Assembly (NCBI RefSeq): GCF_014647975.1
Contig: NZ_BMQF01000028.1
Location: 1 to 64,000 of the forward strand
Source: Streptomyces fumigatiscleroticus
GTDB taxonomy: Bacteria > Actinomycetota > Actinomycetes > Streptomycetales > Streptomycetaceae
Length of the DNA stretch: 64,000 nt
Direction of reading: 5' to 3'
Each line of letters opens with the position of its first letter. Positions within the stretch are counted from its first letter, which is position 1. The translations under genes were made by a program, and so were the position numbers. Under the pieces are notes generated by a model, which searched no databases, had not been told where the DNA came from, and was given only the letters and a program-made list of their open reading frames with translations. This document shows, piece after piece, positions 16,940-24,903 of the stretch.

Positions 16940-17902
16940 ATGCGCGAGATCACCGCCGTGAAGCGGCCGCCGGAGCCGGACTTCTCGACCATCACGCCCG
17001 AGGAACTGAGCGCCTACCGCGACGCGGAGAACCGCTTCCGGGCCTCCAGCGCGGCACGGGCGATCACCGGGGAGCCGGACCCCGGCGCCGCGATCGAATG
17101 GCAGGAGGTCGCGCTGCCCGGCCGCGACCTCCCGGTCCGGGTGTACCGGCCGGGGCCGACGGCAGACGCCGAGGCCACCGCCCGGACCGGCCTGCCGCTC
17201 GTGGTCCACGTCCACGGAGGCGGCTTCGTGGGCACGGCGGTGCAGTGCGACTGGACCAACAGCCACCTCGCCGCGCGACTGCCCGCGCTGGTCGTCTCGG
17301 TCGAGCACCGCCTGCTCGCCCCGGACAGCCCGCTCGCGAACGCCGCCGACGACGGCTGGGACGTGCTGCGGCACGTGCTGCACCGCGCCGCACAGTGGGG
17401 CGTCGATCCGGCGCGCACGGCCGTGTTCGGCGAGAGCTGCGGCGCCCTGATCACCGCCCTGACGGCGATCCGGGCCCGGGAGGCCGGCCTCGGCCTCATG
17501 GCGCAGGTGCTGGTCAACCCTGCGGTCGACGTGACCGGGACGATGGACGACTACCCCTCGATCGCCGAGTATGCCTACAGCCCGTCCCGCGCGCTGCCGC
17601 TGCTGCGGCTCCTGCGGCGGCTCGCCGTCCCACCGGGCACCGACGCCCGCGCGCTGTCGCCGCTGTACGCGGACGACCTGAGCGGGCTGGCCCCGGCGCT
17701 CGTGGTGGTGCCCACCCAGGACGCCCTCGCCGATCACGGCCGCCGCTACGCCGAGCGGTTACGCGAGGCCGGGACACCCGTGCGGCTCTCCGAATACCCG
17801 GCAGCCAGGCACGCGTTCCTCGCCATGCCCGGCGTGGAACCACAGGCCGAGGCCGCCCGGACGGAGATACTCGCATTCCTCCGTGCGGCCCTGGCGAAGT
17901 GA
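16940..17902 (+). CDS. Alpha/beta hydrolase, hormone-sensitive-lipase-type esterase
   Basis: A 320-residue cytosolic esterase. The oxyanion-hole motif is VHVHGGGF (about 88-95). The nucleophile serine lies in FGESCG, the acid in TQDALADHG and the histidine in AARHAFLAMPG, in the right order. This family hydrolyses short acyl esters. The ATG at 16940 follows GGAAAGGAGAAGGAG. One leucine codon (17759-17761, residue 274) is TTA, so translation should need the rare bldA tRNA, making expression developmentally timed. The TetR gene opposite and the operator between them suggest substrate induction. A membrane protein follows downstream. Confidence 0.88.
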   Translation: MREITAVKRPPEPDFSTITPEELSAYRDAENRFRASSAARAITGEPDPGAAIEWQEVALPGRDLPVRVYRPGPTADAEATARTGLPLVVHVHGGGFVGTAVQCDWTNSHLAARLPALVVSVEHRLLAPDSPLANAADDGWDVLRHVLHRAAQWGVDPARTAVFGESCGALITALTAIRAREAGLGLMAQVLVNPAVDVTGTMDDYPSIAEYAYSPSRALPLLRLLRRLAVPPGTDARALSPLYADDLSGLAPALVVVPTQDALADHGRRYAERLREAGTPVRLSEYPAARHAFLAMPGVEPQAEAARTEILAFLRAALAK

Positions 17903-17912
17903 CGGAGGAGCC

Positions 17913-18103
17913 ATGTATCCCGCCACCTCGCACCCGACGGTCCCGCGGTCTCCCGACCCGGGTCCGGCTGCACGAGCATGACCGGCACCTATGTCCCCGT
18001 GCCCGTCGAGGAGTCGGTCGGCGCCCTGGCCGTACTGGTCGCCCAGGGCAGGGCGGCCCCCATCGGCCTGATCGGACCAATGACGGGAGAGACACCTCGA
18101 TGA
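17913..18103 (+). pseudogene. Aldo/keto reductase fragment
   Basis: From ATG 17978 the frame encodes 41 residues including VPVPVEESVGALAVLVAQGR and IGLIG. This resembles the segment before the cofactor-side strand in aldo/keto reductases, typically VPIEETVGALAELVRQGKVRHIGLSE in the family (given from memory). Neither the catalytic tetrad nor the rest is present. It is preceded by a 22-codon frame with a GGAGG site at 17913, and both are linked by ATGA overlaps to each other and to the gene at 18100. It may still translate as a leader for that gene. Confidence 0.5.
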
Positions 18104-18591
18104 CGAAGCCACCCCATGAGCGAGGGGTGCTCGCAGCGATGTACGCGGGCCTTGCGCTCACCGTCCTCGCGACGATCATCCCGTACATCGACCGCAGCAC
18201 CACCCATCTGCTGGCCGACCACATCCGGGACGGCTATCCCTCATATCCTCAGCCCCGGGTCGACTCGGCCGTCACCACCTACCTCGTCGTGCTGTCCGCC
18301 ATCGGAGCACTCGGCGTCCTCGCCTGGCTCGTCACGGCCTGGGCGGTCAGGGCAGGCAAGCGGTGGGCCCGCCCCGCCGTGACCGCGATGTTCGTGCTCG
18401 GCACCGGCGTGGGGCTGACCGGGCTGCTCACCACCGACACCTCCGGGGAGACCGGCCTGCCGCCGGCGCTGGGCTGGGCCGGGATGATCCCCTGCCTGGC
18501 AGGCGGCGTCGCGGTCACACTGCTGTGGAGAAGTCCGCGACCGACCCGGCGTGGACCGCGACCGACCCGGCGTGGACCGCGACCGACGTGA
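18100..18591 (+). CDS. Four-helix membrane protein of unknown function
   Basis: A 163-residue integral membrane protein with four hydrophobic segments: LAAMYAGLALTVLATIIPYI, TTYLVVLSAIGALGVLAWLV, PAVTAMFVLGTGVGLTGLL and GWAGMIPCLAGGVAVTLLW. The loop after the first is extracytoplasmic-looking (RSTTHLLADHIRDG). I do not recognise a characterised family. Its ATG overlaps the upstream stop (ATGA), so it is translationally coupled. The C-terminal tail SPRPTRRGPRPTRRGPRPT arises from a 21-base tandem repeat. Confidence 0.7.
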   Translation: MTKPPHERGVLAAMYAGLALTVLATIIPYIDRSTTHLLADHIRDGYPSYPQPRVDSAVTTYLVVLSAIGALGVLAWLVTAWAVRAGKRWARPAVTAMFVLGTGVGLTGLLTTDTSGETGLPPALGWAGMIPCLAGGVAVTLLWRSPRPTRRGPRPTRRGPRPT

Positions 18592-18599
18592 CATGGACC
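18537..18599 (+). repeat. 21-base tandem repeat, three units
   Basis: Units start at 18537, 18558 and 18579. The first two read GCGACCGACCCGGCGTGGAC(C) and are identical; the third is diverged. They encode the basic RPTRRGP tail of the membrane protein and run past its stop codon. Confidence 0.8.
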
Positions 18600-18692
18600 G
18601 CCTGCGACTCGGCACGTGAGAAGCCGACGGCAGCCACCTTGACGACACGGACCCGCACCACGCCGGGCTCGACATCATGAGGGGAAGACACA

Positions 18693-19475
18693 GTGAACCG
18701 CATCGGCATCATCGGAGTGGGCGAGATCGGCCGGGCCATCGTCGAGGGCCTGCACCACGGGGGCGGTGTGTCGCCGGAGGTGTTCCTCTCTCCCCGGGGG
18801 GCCCGCACCGCCGCCGAGCTGGCCGAGCGCTTCGAAGGCGTCCAGGTGTGCGCCGACAACCAGGAGGTGGCGGACCGCTCCGAGTTGGTGGTCATCGCCG
18901 TGCGCCGCCAGGACTGCCGTGAGGCACTCGCCGGGCTGAAGGTGGACGACGACAAGATCGTGGTCCACCTGATGGCCGGCGTCGCCACCGAGGAGCTGCG
19001 CCGGATCCTCGCCACCTCGGCCCCGGTCGTCCGCGCCATCCCGCTGCCCGCGGTGCGCGAGCGCCGCTCCGTCACCGTGACCTGCCCCTCGCACCCGGTG
19101 GTCGACTCCCTCTTCCAGCAGCTGGGCGGTGCGCTGCCCGTCACGGACGAGGACGCCTTCAACGTCTTCTCCGCATTGACCGGGACGCTCACCGCCCACT
19201 ACACCTACCTGGCCACGCTCACCTCGTGGGCCGCCGGCCACGGCATCGCCCCCGGCGACGCCGATCGTTATGTGCGCGGCCTCTTCCAGAACGTCGGCCG
19301 CTCCCTGGGCGACGGTACCCGTTCCCTGGACCAGCTCGCCGCCGACCACGAGACACCGAAGGGCAACAACGAGCGTATCCGCACCACCTGGTTCGATCCG
19401 GCCAATGCCGCTGCCCTCAAGGCAGCCCTGGACGGCCTCCTCGCCGATCTGAGGGTGGTCCACGACCGTGCCTGA
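18693..19475 (+). CDS. ProC-like NAD(P)-dependent reductase
   Basis: A 260-residue protein of the pyrroline-5-carboxylate reductase fold. It opens with the Rossmann motif IGIIGVGEIGRAIVEGL, followed by LVVIAVRRQD and VVHLMAGV. A helical dimerisation domain starts near residue 150 (FNVFSALTGTLTAHYTYLAT) and contains ETPKGNNERI, comparable to the substrate-loop ETPGGTN of true ProC. Differences there suggest a relative with another imine or amino-acid substrate. The GTG at 18693 follows GAGGGGA. Confidence 0.78.
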   Translation: MNRIGIIGVGEIGRAIVEGLHHGGGVSPEVFLSPRGARTAAELAERFEGVQVCADNQEVADRSELVVIAVRRQDCREALAGLKVDDDKIVVHLMAGVATEELRRILATSAPVVRAIPLPAVRERRSVTVTCPSHPVVDSLFQQLGGALPVTDEDAFNVFSALTGTLTAHYTYLATLTSWAAGHGIAPGDADRYVRGLFQNVGRSLGDGTRSLDQLAADHETPKGNNERIRTTWFDPANAAALKAALDGLLADLRVVHDRA

Positions 19476-19623
19476 GGCGATCCGAGGGGATCTGAGGCGA
19501 TCGCCTGCCGTGCGGTTCGCCGGCCGAGTACGGGCCGCGAACCGTCGGCGCTCGTCGATGGATGCGGCAGGTGCAGGCGCAGGCGCAGATGCAGACGCCG
19601 GTGTTTTATGGCACCGCGGCCGG

Positions 19624-20082
19624 TCAGGCGTAGTGGCGGTAGACGGCCTGGGCGACGCAGGCCGGCTTGTCGCTGCCCTCGACCTCGACGGTGAACGTCA
19701 ACGGCATCTGTACGCCGTTGCCCTTGACCTCCTCCACCGTGCCGACGACGCCGTGCAGGCGGATCTTGGCGCCGACCGGGACGGGGGCGGGGAAACGGAC
19801 CTTCTCAAGGCCGTAGTTGACGCTCATCCTGGTGCCGGTGATGCGCAGCAGTTCGCCGAAGAGCGGGATGATGAGGGAGAGGGTGAGGTAGCCGTGGGCG
19901 ATCGGGCCGCCGAAGGGGCCGTCCTTGGCCTTCTCGGGGTCCGTGTGGATCCACTGGTGGTCGTCCGTGGCGTCGGCGAAGGTGTTCACCCGGTCCTGGG
20001 TGATCTCACGCCACTCGGTGCGGCCGAGGTCTGCTCCGCTGAGGGACATGAGTTCGTCGAGGCCGTCGGCGGTGAGGGACAT
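19624..20082 (-). CDS. couM: MaoC-type enoyl-CoA hydratase (CouM-like)
   Basis: A 152-residue hot-dog-fold hydratase with the R-hydratase motif FADATDDHQWIHTDPEKA (catalytic Asp and His) followed by GPIAHGYLTLSLI. In the actinobacterial p-hydroxycinnamate pathway an equivalent MaoC protein (CouM in Rhodococcus) hydrates hydroxycinnamoyl-CoA. The assignment rests on the shared operon with CoA ligase, SDR and amidohydrolase genes. The ATG at 20082 follows TAGGAG. It is the last gene, 74 bases after the ligase stop. Confidence 0.82.
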   Translation of the reverse strand: MSLTADGLDELMSLSGADLGRTEWREITQDRVNTFADATDDHQWIHTDPEKAKDGPFGGPIAHGYLTLSLIIPLFGELLRITGTRMSVNYGLEKVRFPAPVPVGAKIRLHGVVGTVEEVKGNGVQMPLTFTVEVEGSDKPACVAQAVYRHYA

Positions 20083-20156
20083 GGAGGACTCCTATCGGTG
20101 GCACAGTGATGGTGAGCGTGGCGTGCCCGTCGGGGGCGCGTTGACCGGGAGGTCGG

Positions 20157-21704
20157 TCATGGGCGGGAGCGGTCGGCGCGATCAGTCGCGTAGGTGTCGC
20201 GCACGACGGACTTGATGATCTTCCCGGAGGCCGTACGAGGCAGGCTCTCCGTCACGACGAGGGACTTGGGGATCTTGTACTTGGCGAGTCTGTCCTTCAG
20301 GTGGCCGAGGATGTCGTCCTCGTCGGCGCGGGTGCCGGGGGTGAGGACGACGACGGCGCGGCCGACCTCGCCCCAGACCGGGTCGGGTATGCCGATGACC
20401 GCACACTCGGCGACGGCGGGGTGGGTGAGGAGCGCGTCCTCCACCTCGGCCGGATAGACGTTCTCCCCGCCCGAGATGAACATGTCCTTGACCCGGTCGA
20501 CGATGTAGACGTATCCGTCGGTGTCGGTGCGGGCGACATCGCCGGTACGCAGCCAGTGGTTCCCGGTGAAGGCGTTGCCGGTGTCGGCGGGTCGGCGCCA
20601 GTAGCCGGTCATGACGTTGGGGCCCTGGACGAGGATCTCTCCGCGCTCTCCGGGGCCGGCGTCGCGGCCGTCGGGCAGGACGACGCGGGTGTCGGTGAAG
20701 AAGTGCGGCACGCCGGCGGAGCCCGCCTTGGCGGTGGTCTGCTCCTTGTCCAGGTAGAGGACTCCGGGGGATGCTTCGGTCATGCCGTAGCCCTGACTGA
20801 AGGCCAGGCCGCGGTCGAGGTAGGTGGCGATGGTGCGGGCCGGGACGGGGGCGCCGCCGCAGCTGAGGGTGCGCAGGCTGGACAGGTCCGTGGTCGCCCA
20901 GCGGGGCCGGGCCGCCATGGCGTCGTACATCGTGGGGACGCCGAACATGTAGGTGACCCGCTGGCTCTCGATGAGTTCCAGGACGTGCTCGGCGTCGAAG
21001 GCGCCGACCAGCACCACCCGGCCGCCCTTGAGCAGGGTGGGCAGGCAGGTCATGTTGAGTCCGGCGGTGTGGAACAGCGGGGCGGCGACGAGGGTCACTT
21101 CGTCGCCGGCGAGATCGATGTCGACCAGGACGTTGATGCTGTTCCAGGTGATGTTGGCGTGGGAGAGGACGGCTCCCTTGGGGCGGCCCGTGGTGCCGGA
21201 GGTGTACATGATCATGCACGGGTCCTCCGGCGCCACGGTCTCGTCCAGATCGCCGGTCTCCGCGCCGGCCAGGATCTCCTCGTAGCCGAGAGCCCCGCCG
21301 TCGTCGGGTCCGGCGAGCGCGATCCGGTGCCGGACCCCGGCCTCCTCGGCGGCGGTGCGGGCCGCCTCGGCCCGGTCGGGGGAGTGGAGGAGGACGGTGC
21401 TGCCCGAGTCGGACAGGTTGTGGGCCAGTTCCGGGGCGGTGAGCCGGGTGTTGAGCGGGACGAAGACCGCGCCGAGCGCTCCGGCGGCGAACAGCGTCTC
21501 CAGGAACGCCGGATGGTTGGGCCCCAGGTACGCGACGCGGTCACCGCGTCCCGTGCCCAGGGCGCGCAGCGCGTGGGCGAGACGCAGGACGCGCTCGTGC
21601 AGGTCCCGGTAGGTCCAGGTGCGGCCCTCGTGGACGACGGCGACCCGGTCGGGTGTCTTGCGGGCCCGGCGCGCCGGCCAGGAGCCGATGCCTTGGTTCA
21701 ACAC
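20157..21704 (-). CDS. couL: Acyl-CoA synthetase (CouL-like hydroxycinnamate-CoA ligase)
   Basis: A 515-residue adenylate-forming enzyme: ATP + acid + CoA gives acyl-CoA. Motifs in order are MYTSGTTGRPKGAVLSH (P-loop), QGYGMTEASPG, WLRTGDVARTDTDGYVYIVD, RVKDMFISGGENVYPAEVE and the catalytic lysine in LPRTASGKIIKS. I choose GTG 21704 because AAGGAG sits 7 bases upstream. A GTG at 21719 overlapping the previous stop is possible but lacks a spaced site. By context it activates a phenylpropanoid acid. Confidence 0.85.
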   Translation of the reverse strand: MLNQGIGSWPARRARKTPDRVAVVHEGRTWTYRDLHERVLRLAHALRALGTGRGDRVAYLGPNHPAFLETLFAAGALGAVFVPLNTRLTAPELAHNLSDSGSTVLLHSPDRAEAARTAAEEAGVRHRIALAGPDDGGALGYEEILAGAETGDLDETVAPEDPCMIMYTSGTTGRPKGAVLSHANITWNSINVLVDIDLAGDEVTLVAAPLFHTAGLNMTCLPTLLKGGRVVLVGAFDAEHVLELIESQRVTYMFGVPTMYDAMAARPRWATTDLSSLRTLSCGGAPVPARTIATYLDRGLAFSQGYGMTEASPGVLYLDKEQTTAKAGSAGVPHFFTDTRVVLPDGRDAGPGERGEILVQGPNVMTGYWRRPADTGNAFTGNHWLRTGDVARTDTDGYVYIVDRVKDMFISGGENVYPAEVEDALLTHPAVAECAVIGIPDPVWGEVGRAVVVLTPGTRADEDDILGHLKDRLAKYKIPKSLVVTESLPRTASGKIIKSVVRDTYATDRADRSRP

Positions 21705-21715
21705 GAACGGCTCCT

Positions 21716-22603
21716 TCACTCCGTGAGCAGGCCGAGCAGGCGGGCGGCGTTCTCCTTGAGGATCTTCGGCCGGACCTCGGGTCTGATGTCGAGCTTCTCG
21801 AAGTCGGCGAGCCACCGGTCGGGGGTGATGACGGGGTAGTCGGACCCGAAGAGGACCTTGTCCTTGAGCAGGCTGTTGGCGTACCGCACGAGCTGCGGCG
21901 GGAAGTACTTCGGGGACCAGCCGGACAGGTCGATGTAGACGTGGGGTTTGTGGGTGGCCACCGCGAGGGCCTCGTCCTGCCAGGGGAAGGACGGATGGGC
22001 GAGGATGATCCGCAGGTGCGGGAAGTCCACCGCGACGTCGTCGACGAGCATGGGGTCGGAGTACTTCAGGCGGATGCCGCCGCCCCCCGGCACACCGGCG
22101 CCGATGCCGGTCTGGCCGGTGTGGAACAGGGCGGGCACCCCGAGCTCCTCGATGGCCTCGTACAGGGGGTAGGCGAGCGGGTCGTTCGGGGAGAACGCCT
22201 GGATGCTCGGGTGGAACTTGAACCCGCGGACCCCGTACTCCTCGGCCAGCCGCCGTGCTTCGCGCACGCCCGCGCGGCCCTTGTGCGGGTCGATGGAGGC
22301 GAAGGGGATCAGGACGTCGGCGTGGGCGGCGCAGCTCTCGGCGATCTCCTCGTTGGAGATCCGGGGGTGCCCGGTGGCGTGTTCGGCGTCGACGGTGAAC
22401 ACCACGGCCGCCATGCGGCGCTCGCGGTAGTGGTCGGCCATCTCGTCGATGGTCGGCTGCCGGTGGCCATGGGCCTTGAAGTACTCCTCGGAGGCGCCGA
22501 ACAGTTCGGGGCTCAGGGCCCCGTGTCCGTCCTTGGAGATCTCCGCGTGCGTGTGTACGTCGATGGCGGTCAGCCGGTCGAGGTCCAGTGCGAGGCCGCC
22601 CAT
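21716..22603 (-). CDS. couO: Amidohydrolase-superfamily beta-ketoacyl-CoA hydrolase (CouO-like)
   Basis: A 295-residue metal-dependent TIM-barrel hydrolase. Metal-site motifs are IDVHTHAE near the N-terminus, GFKFHPSIQAF, PALFHTGQTG, LAHPSFPW and LFGSDYPV (aspartate ligand). In Rhodococcus the equivalent CouO carries out the hydrolytic retro-Claisen step, releasing acetyl-CoA and p-hydroxybenzoate. Amidohydrolases paired with CoA ligase, SDR and MaoC genes are characteristic of that route. The ATG at 22603 starts one base after the SDR stop, with GGAGGCG upstream; the alternative at 22663 would overlap the SDR. Confidence 0.82.
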   Translation of the reverse strand: MGGLALDLDRLTAIDVHTHAEISKDGHGALSPELFGASEEYFKAHGHRQPTIDEMADHYRERRMAAVVFTVDAEHATGHPRISNEEIAESCAAHADVLIPFASIDPHKGRAGVREARRLAEEYGVRGFKFHPSIQAFSPNDPLAYPLYEAIEELGVPALFHTGQTGIGAGVPGGGGIRLKYSDPMLVDDVAVDFPHLRIILAHPSFPWQDEALAVATHKPHVYIDLSGWSPKYFPPQLVRYANSLLKDKVLFGSDYPVITPDRWLADFEKLDIRPEVRPKILKENAARLLGLLTE

Positions 22604-22604
22604 G

Positions 22605-23516
22605 TCACGCCTCCGGTGTCTTGGGCGCGGGGATGCCGTAGGTCTCGGGCTCGGCTCCGACACCGCCCGGCCACTCGGCTGCGATGGCGTCGGCGTCCCA
22701 GCCTCCGTCGGCGAAGGCGACCGCCTTCTCCTTGGGGTGCGCCCACAGCGCCAGGCGGTCGCCGCCGATGCCGATGGCCTGCCCGGTGATGTCCCCGGAG
22801 GCGTCCGAGGCCAGGAAGGTGACCAGGCCGGCGACGTCCTCGACGGTGCCGAGTCCCTCGTCCTTGCGCAGCCGGTCCGGCAGTGGCTCGCCGGTGCGCT
22901 CGGACTCCTCGATGAGGGGAGCGAACGCCGGGATGGTCTTGGTCATCTCGGTGGCGGCGACCGGGACCACGGCGTTGACCGTGATGCCGGCGCGGCCCAG
23001 CTCCAACGCCCAGGTGCGGGCCATGGCGACGATGCCGGCCTTGGCGGCCGCGTAGTTGGTCTGGCCGAAGTTGCCGCGCTGCCCGGCCGGGGAGGAGATG
23101 AGGATCAGCCGGCCGCCGGTGCCCTGCTCGCGCATGCGGACGGCGGCGGCACGGGCGCAGGTGAAGGTGCCCCGCAGGTGGACGCGGACGACGGCGTCGA
23201 AGTCGTCGTCGCTCATCTTCCACAGCACGCGGTCCCGCAGGATGCCGGCATTGGTGACCAGCACGTCCAGGCGGCCGAACTCCTCGACCGCCGTGTCGAC
23301 CAGTCGCTGGGCCGCCTCGCTGTCGCCCACTGCCGCGACGACACCGGTCGCCCTGCCGCCCTCGGACCGGATCGCGGAGACGGCGGAGTCGACGACCGCC
23401 TGGTCGATGTCGTTGACGACGACGGCGCCGCCCGCCGCGGCGAGGGCCCGTGCGTAGGCCAGTCCGAGACCGCGTCCACTGCCGGTGACGACGGCGACTT
23501 TGCCTTGAAGATCCAT
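22605..23516 (-). CDS. couN: SDR 3-hydroxyacyl-CoA dehydrogenase (CouN-like)
   Basis: A 303-residue SDR, longer than the 250-residue norm because of a C-terminal extension after GQAIGIGGDRLALWAHP. Motifs are VVTGSGRGLGLAYA, NDID (acidic residue after strand 2, favouring NAD), TNAG, ISSPAGQRGNFGQTNYAAAK (Ser-Tyr-Lys). In the cou pathway this step oxidises the 3-hydroxyacyl-CoA. The ATG at 23516 has GAGAGGTG upstream; a GTG 9 bases earlier is an alternative. It is the first gene of the operon, next to the MarR-type operators. Confidence 0.82.
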   Translation of the reverse strand: MDLQGKVAVVTGSGRGLGLAYARALAAAGGAVVVNDIDQAVVDSAVSAIRSEGGRATGVVAAVGDSEAAQRLVDTAVEEFGRLDVLVTNAGILRDRVLWKMSDDDFDAVVRVHLRGTFTCARAAAVRMREQGTGGRLILISSPAGQRGNFGQTNYAAAKAGIVAMARTWALELGRAGITVNAVVPVAATEMTKTIPAFAPLIEESERTGEPLPDRLRKDEGLGTVEDVAGLVTFLASDASGDITGQAIGIGGDRLALWAHPKEKAVAFADGGWDADAIAAEWPGGVGAEPETYGIPAPKTPEA

Positions 23517-23577
23517 GAGCGGCACCTCTCGCGAGTGGTGGAAGGGGAATGCCGAAAGCGCCGGTACGAGCCTGGCA

Positions 23578-23631
23578 TCGACAGGAATCCTGATGAACGC
23601 CAGTCTGAGTAATCAACAGGATTCCTGTCAA
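23578..23631. promoter_or_regulatory. Two MarR-type operators in the divergent promoter
   Basis: TCGACAGGAATCCTGATGA (23578-23596) and TCAACAGGATTCCTGTCAA (23613-23631) are both inverted repeats with the core CAGGAwTCCTG, centred 35 bases apart. Read on the minus strand the second contains TTGACA followed after 18 bases by CAGACT, a plausible -35/-10 pair for the catabolic operon. Binding would therefore block transcription. Confidence 0.75.
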
Positions 23632-23729
23632 TGGCCTAGGATGGGAGACGCCGCCGCACCTGCGGCACCCGGTGCGGGAAGCGGCCCGGGGCCGCCCCGT
23701 ACGAAGATCACCACCAGGAGAGGACGAAC

Positions 23730-24152
23730 GTGAGCACCTCGCTGCTCTACCTGCTCAAAAGGACGGAGCTGGCGGTGCGCGCTCGCCTGGAGGAGCTGCT
23801 CAAGCCCGCCGGGATCACGGCGTTGCAGTACACCGCCCTGACGGTGCTGGAGCGGCACGACGGCATCTCCGCCGCGCAGCTCGCCCGCGACTCCTTCGTC
23901 ACCGCCCAGTCGATGGCCGACATGGTCCGCGCGCTGGAGAGCCGTGACCTTATCCGCCGCGAACCCAACCCCGCCAACCGGCGCGAACGGCTCATCCTGC
24001 TCGCCGACCCGGGGCGGCGGCTGCTGGCCGAGTACGCCGAGCCGGCCCGCCGCCTCGAGGAGCGCATGGTCGCCGAACTGAGCGCCGAGGAGATCGGCGT
24101 ACTCAGGGAGGCGCTGGTCAGGGCGTGGCGATCCCTGTCCCAGCCAGCCTGA
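23730..24152 (+). CDS. couR: MarR-family repressor (CouR-like)
   Basis: A 140-residue winged-helix protein: LLKPAGITALQYTALTVLER, then SAAQLARDSFVTAQSMADMV (recognition helix region) and the wing DLIRREPNPANRRERLILLA. MarR proteins of hydroxycinnamate operons (CouR) respond to the aryl-CoA thioester. The GTG at 23730 follows AGGAGAGGAC. It is divergent from the SDR/amidohydrolase/ligase/hydratase operon with two palindromes between them. Confidence 0.85.
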   Translation: MSTSLLYLLKRTELAVRARLEELLKPAGITALQYTALTVLERHDGISAAQLARDSFVTAQSMADMVRALESRDLIRREPNPANRRERLILLADPGRRLLAEYAEPARRLEERMVAELSAEEIGVLREALVRAWRSLSQPA

Positions 24153-24550
24153 TCACCAACGCCGTCCGCGCCGCCGAGTCCCGGTGGCGGACCGACCTGC
24201 AAGCCCACCTGGGCGACCTGATCGGCGCGGACCGGCTGCGCGCCACGCTGGAGTGGCACCTCAGCACGGAACCCGAGGACCTGCCGCTCCGCACGCTCTG
24301 GGTCGAGATGCGCGCGTCGGCGCACACCGACCCGGGAGGCGTCGACCGCCAGGAACCGCGCACCTCACGCCAGGAGTTCCGCGACGCGTCCGTCGCCGCG
24401 GGAGTGCCCGATGCCGTTCTTACCGCCGACGTGCCGTCCCTGCTGACCCGCGGCTGCCACGTCTCCAGCATGGAAGAGCCGGCCCACTGGACGCCGGAAC
24501 GGGCCGGACGTGTCGCCAGAGCGGTTGTGGACGCCCTCATGGACACCTGA
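24125..24550 (+). CDS. Small protein resembling a TetR C-terminal domain without its DNA-binding part
   Basis: 141 residues from GTG 24125, which overlaps the end of the MarR gene by 28 bases. The sequence AAESRWRTDLQAHLGD, LRATLEWHLSTEPEDLPLRT, SLLTRGCHVSS and TPERAGRVARAVVDALM resembles the ligand-binding half of TetR regulators. The roughly 50-residue helix-turn-helix is missing. It could be the relic of a truncated regulator or a real small protein translationally coupled to MarR. No ribosome site is evident. Confidence 0.5.
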   Translation: MAIPVPASLITNAVRAAESRWRTDLQAHLGDLIGADRLRATLEWHLSTEPEDLPLRTLWVEMRASAHTDPGGVDRQEPRTSRQEFRDASVAAGVPDAVLTADVPSLLTRGCHVSSMEEPAHWTPERAGRVARAVVDALMDT

Positions 24551-24903
24551 GCGCGGCACGTCCACGGCACATACTGACCCGGATCCCGGTGCACCGCAGC
24601 CGCCACGACCGGGCCGTGGCCAAGCCGGGGCCGACCAGCAGGAGCGTGTGCGCTCGTACACCGAGACGGGCATCCGCGAGCGCGCCCGACCGGTCACCGG
24701 CGGCCCCGGGCGCCGGCCGGCCGCCTTCCGCGGCTGACGCGAGTGCTGCCGCGCACCGTACTGCCCCTGCCGTCTCCCGTGCGTGCCGAAGCGCCGCCGC
24801 ATCAGGCGTCTCATACTGCTCGTCCGCTCGGTGCCGCGTTACATTTGACGGGTGTTGGCGGTCGCGTCCGGCATCCGCCGATGCGGTTGACGGGGGTGTG
24901 CCG
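24551..24903. other. Intergenic region before the CHAT gene set
   Basis: About 350 bases with no recognisable gene or repeat. It presumably contains the promoter for the three-gene CHAT set. Confidence 0.5.

Noticed and set aside
15922..18591. An 889-residue + strand frame spanning TetR, esterase and membrane-protein genes
   Set aside because: Only its last 163 residues (from 18100) are protein-like. The first part is antisense to the TetR gene and the middle is a shifted reading of the esterase.
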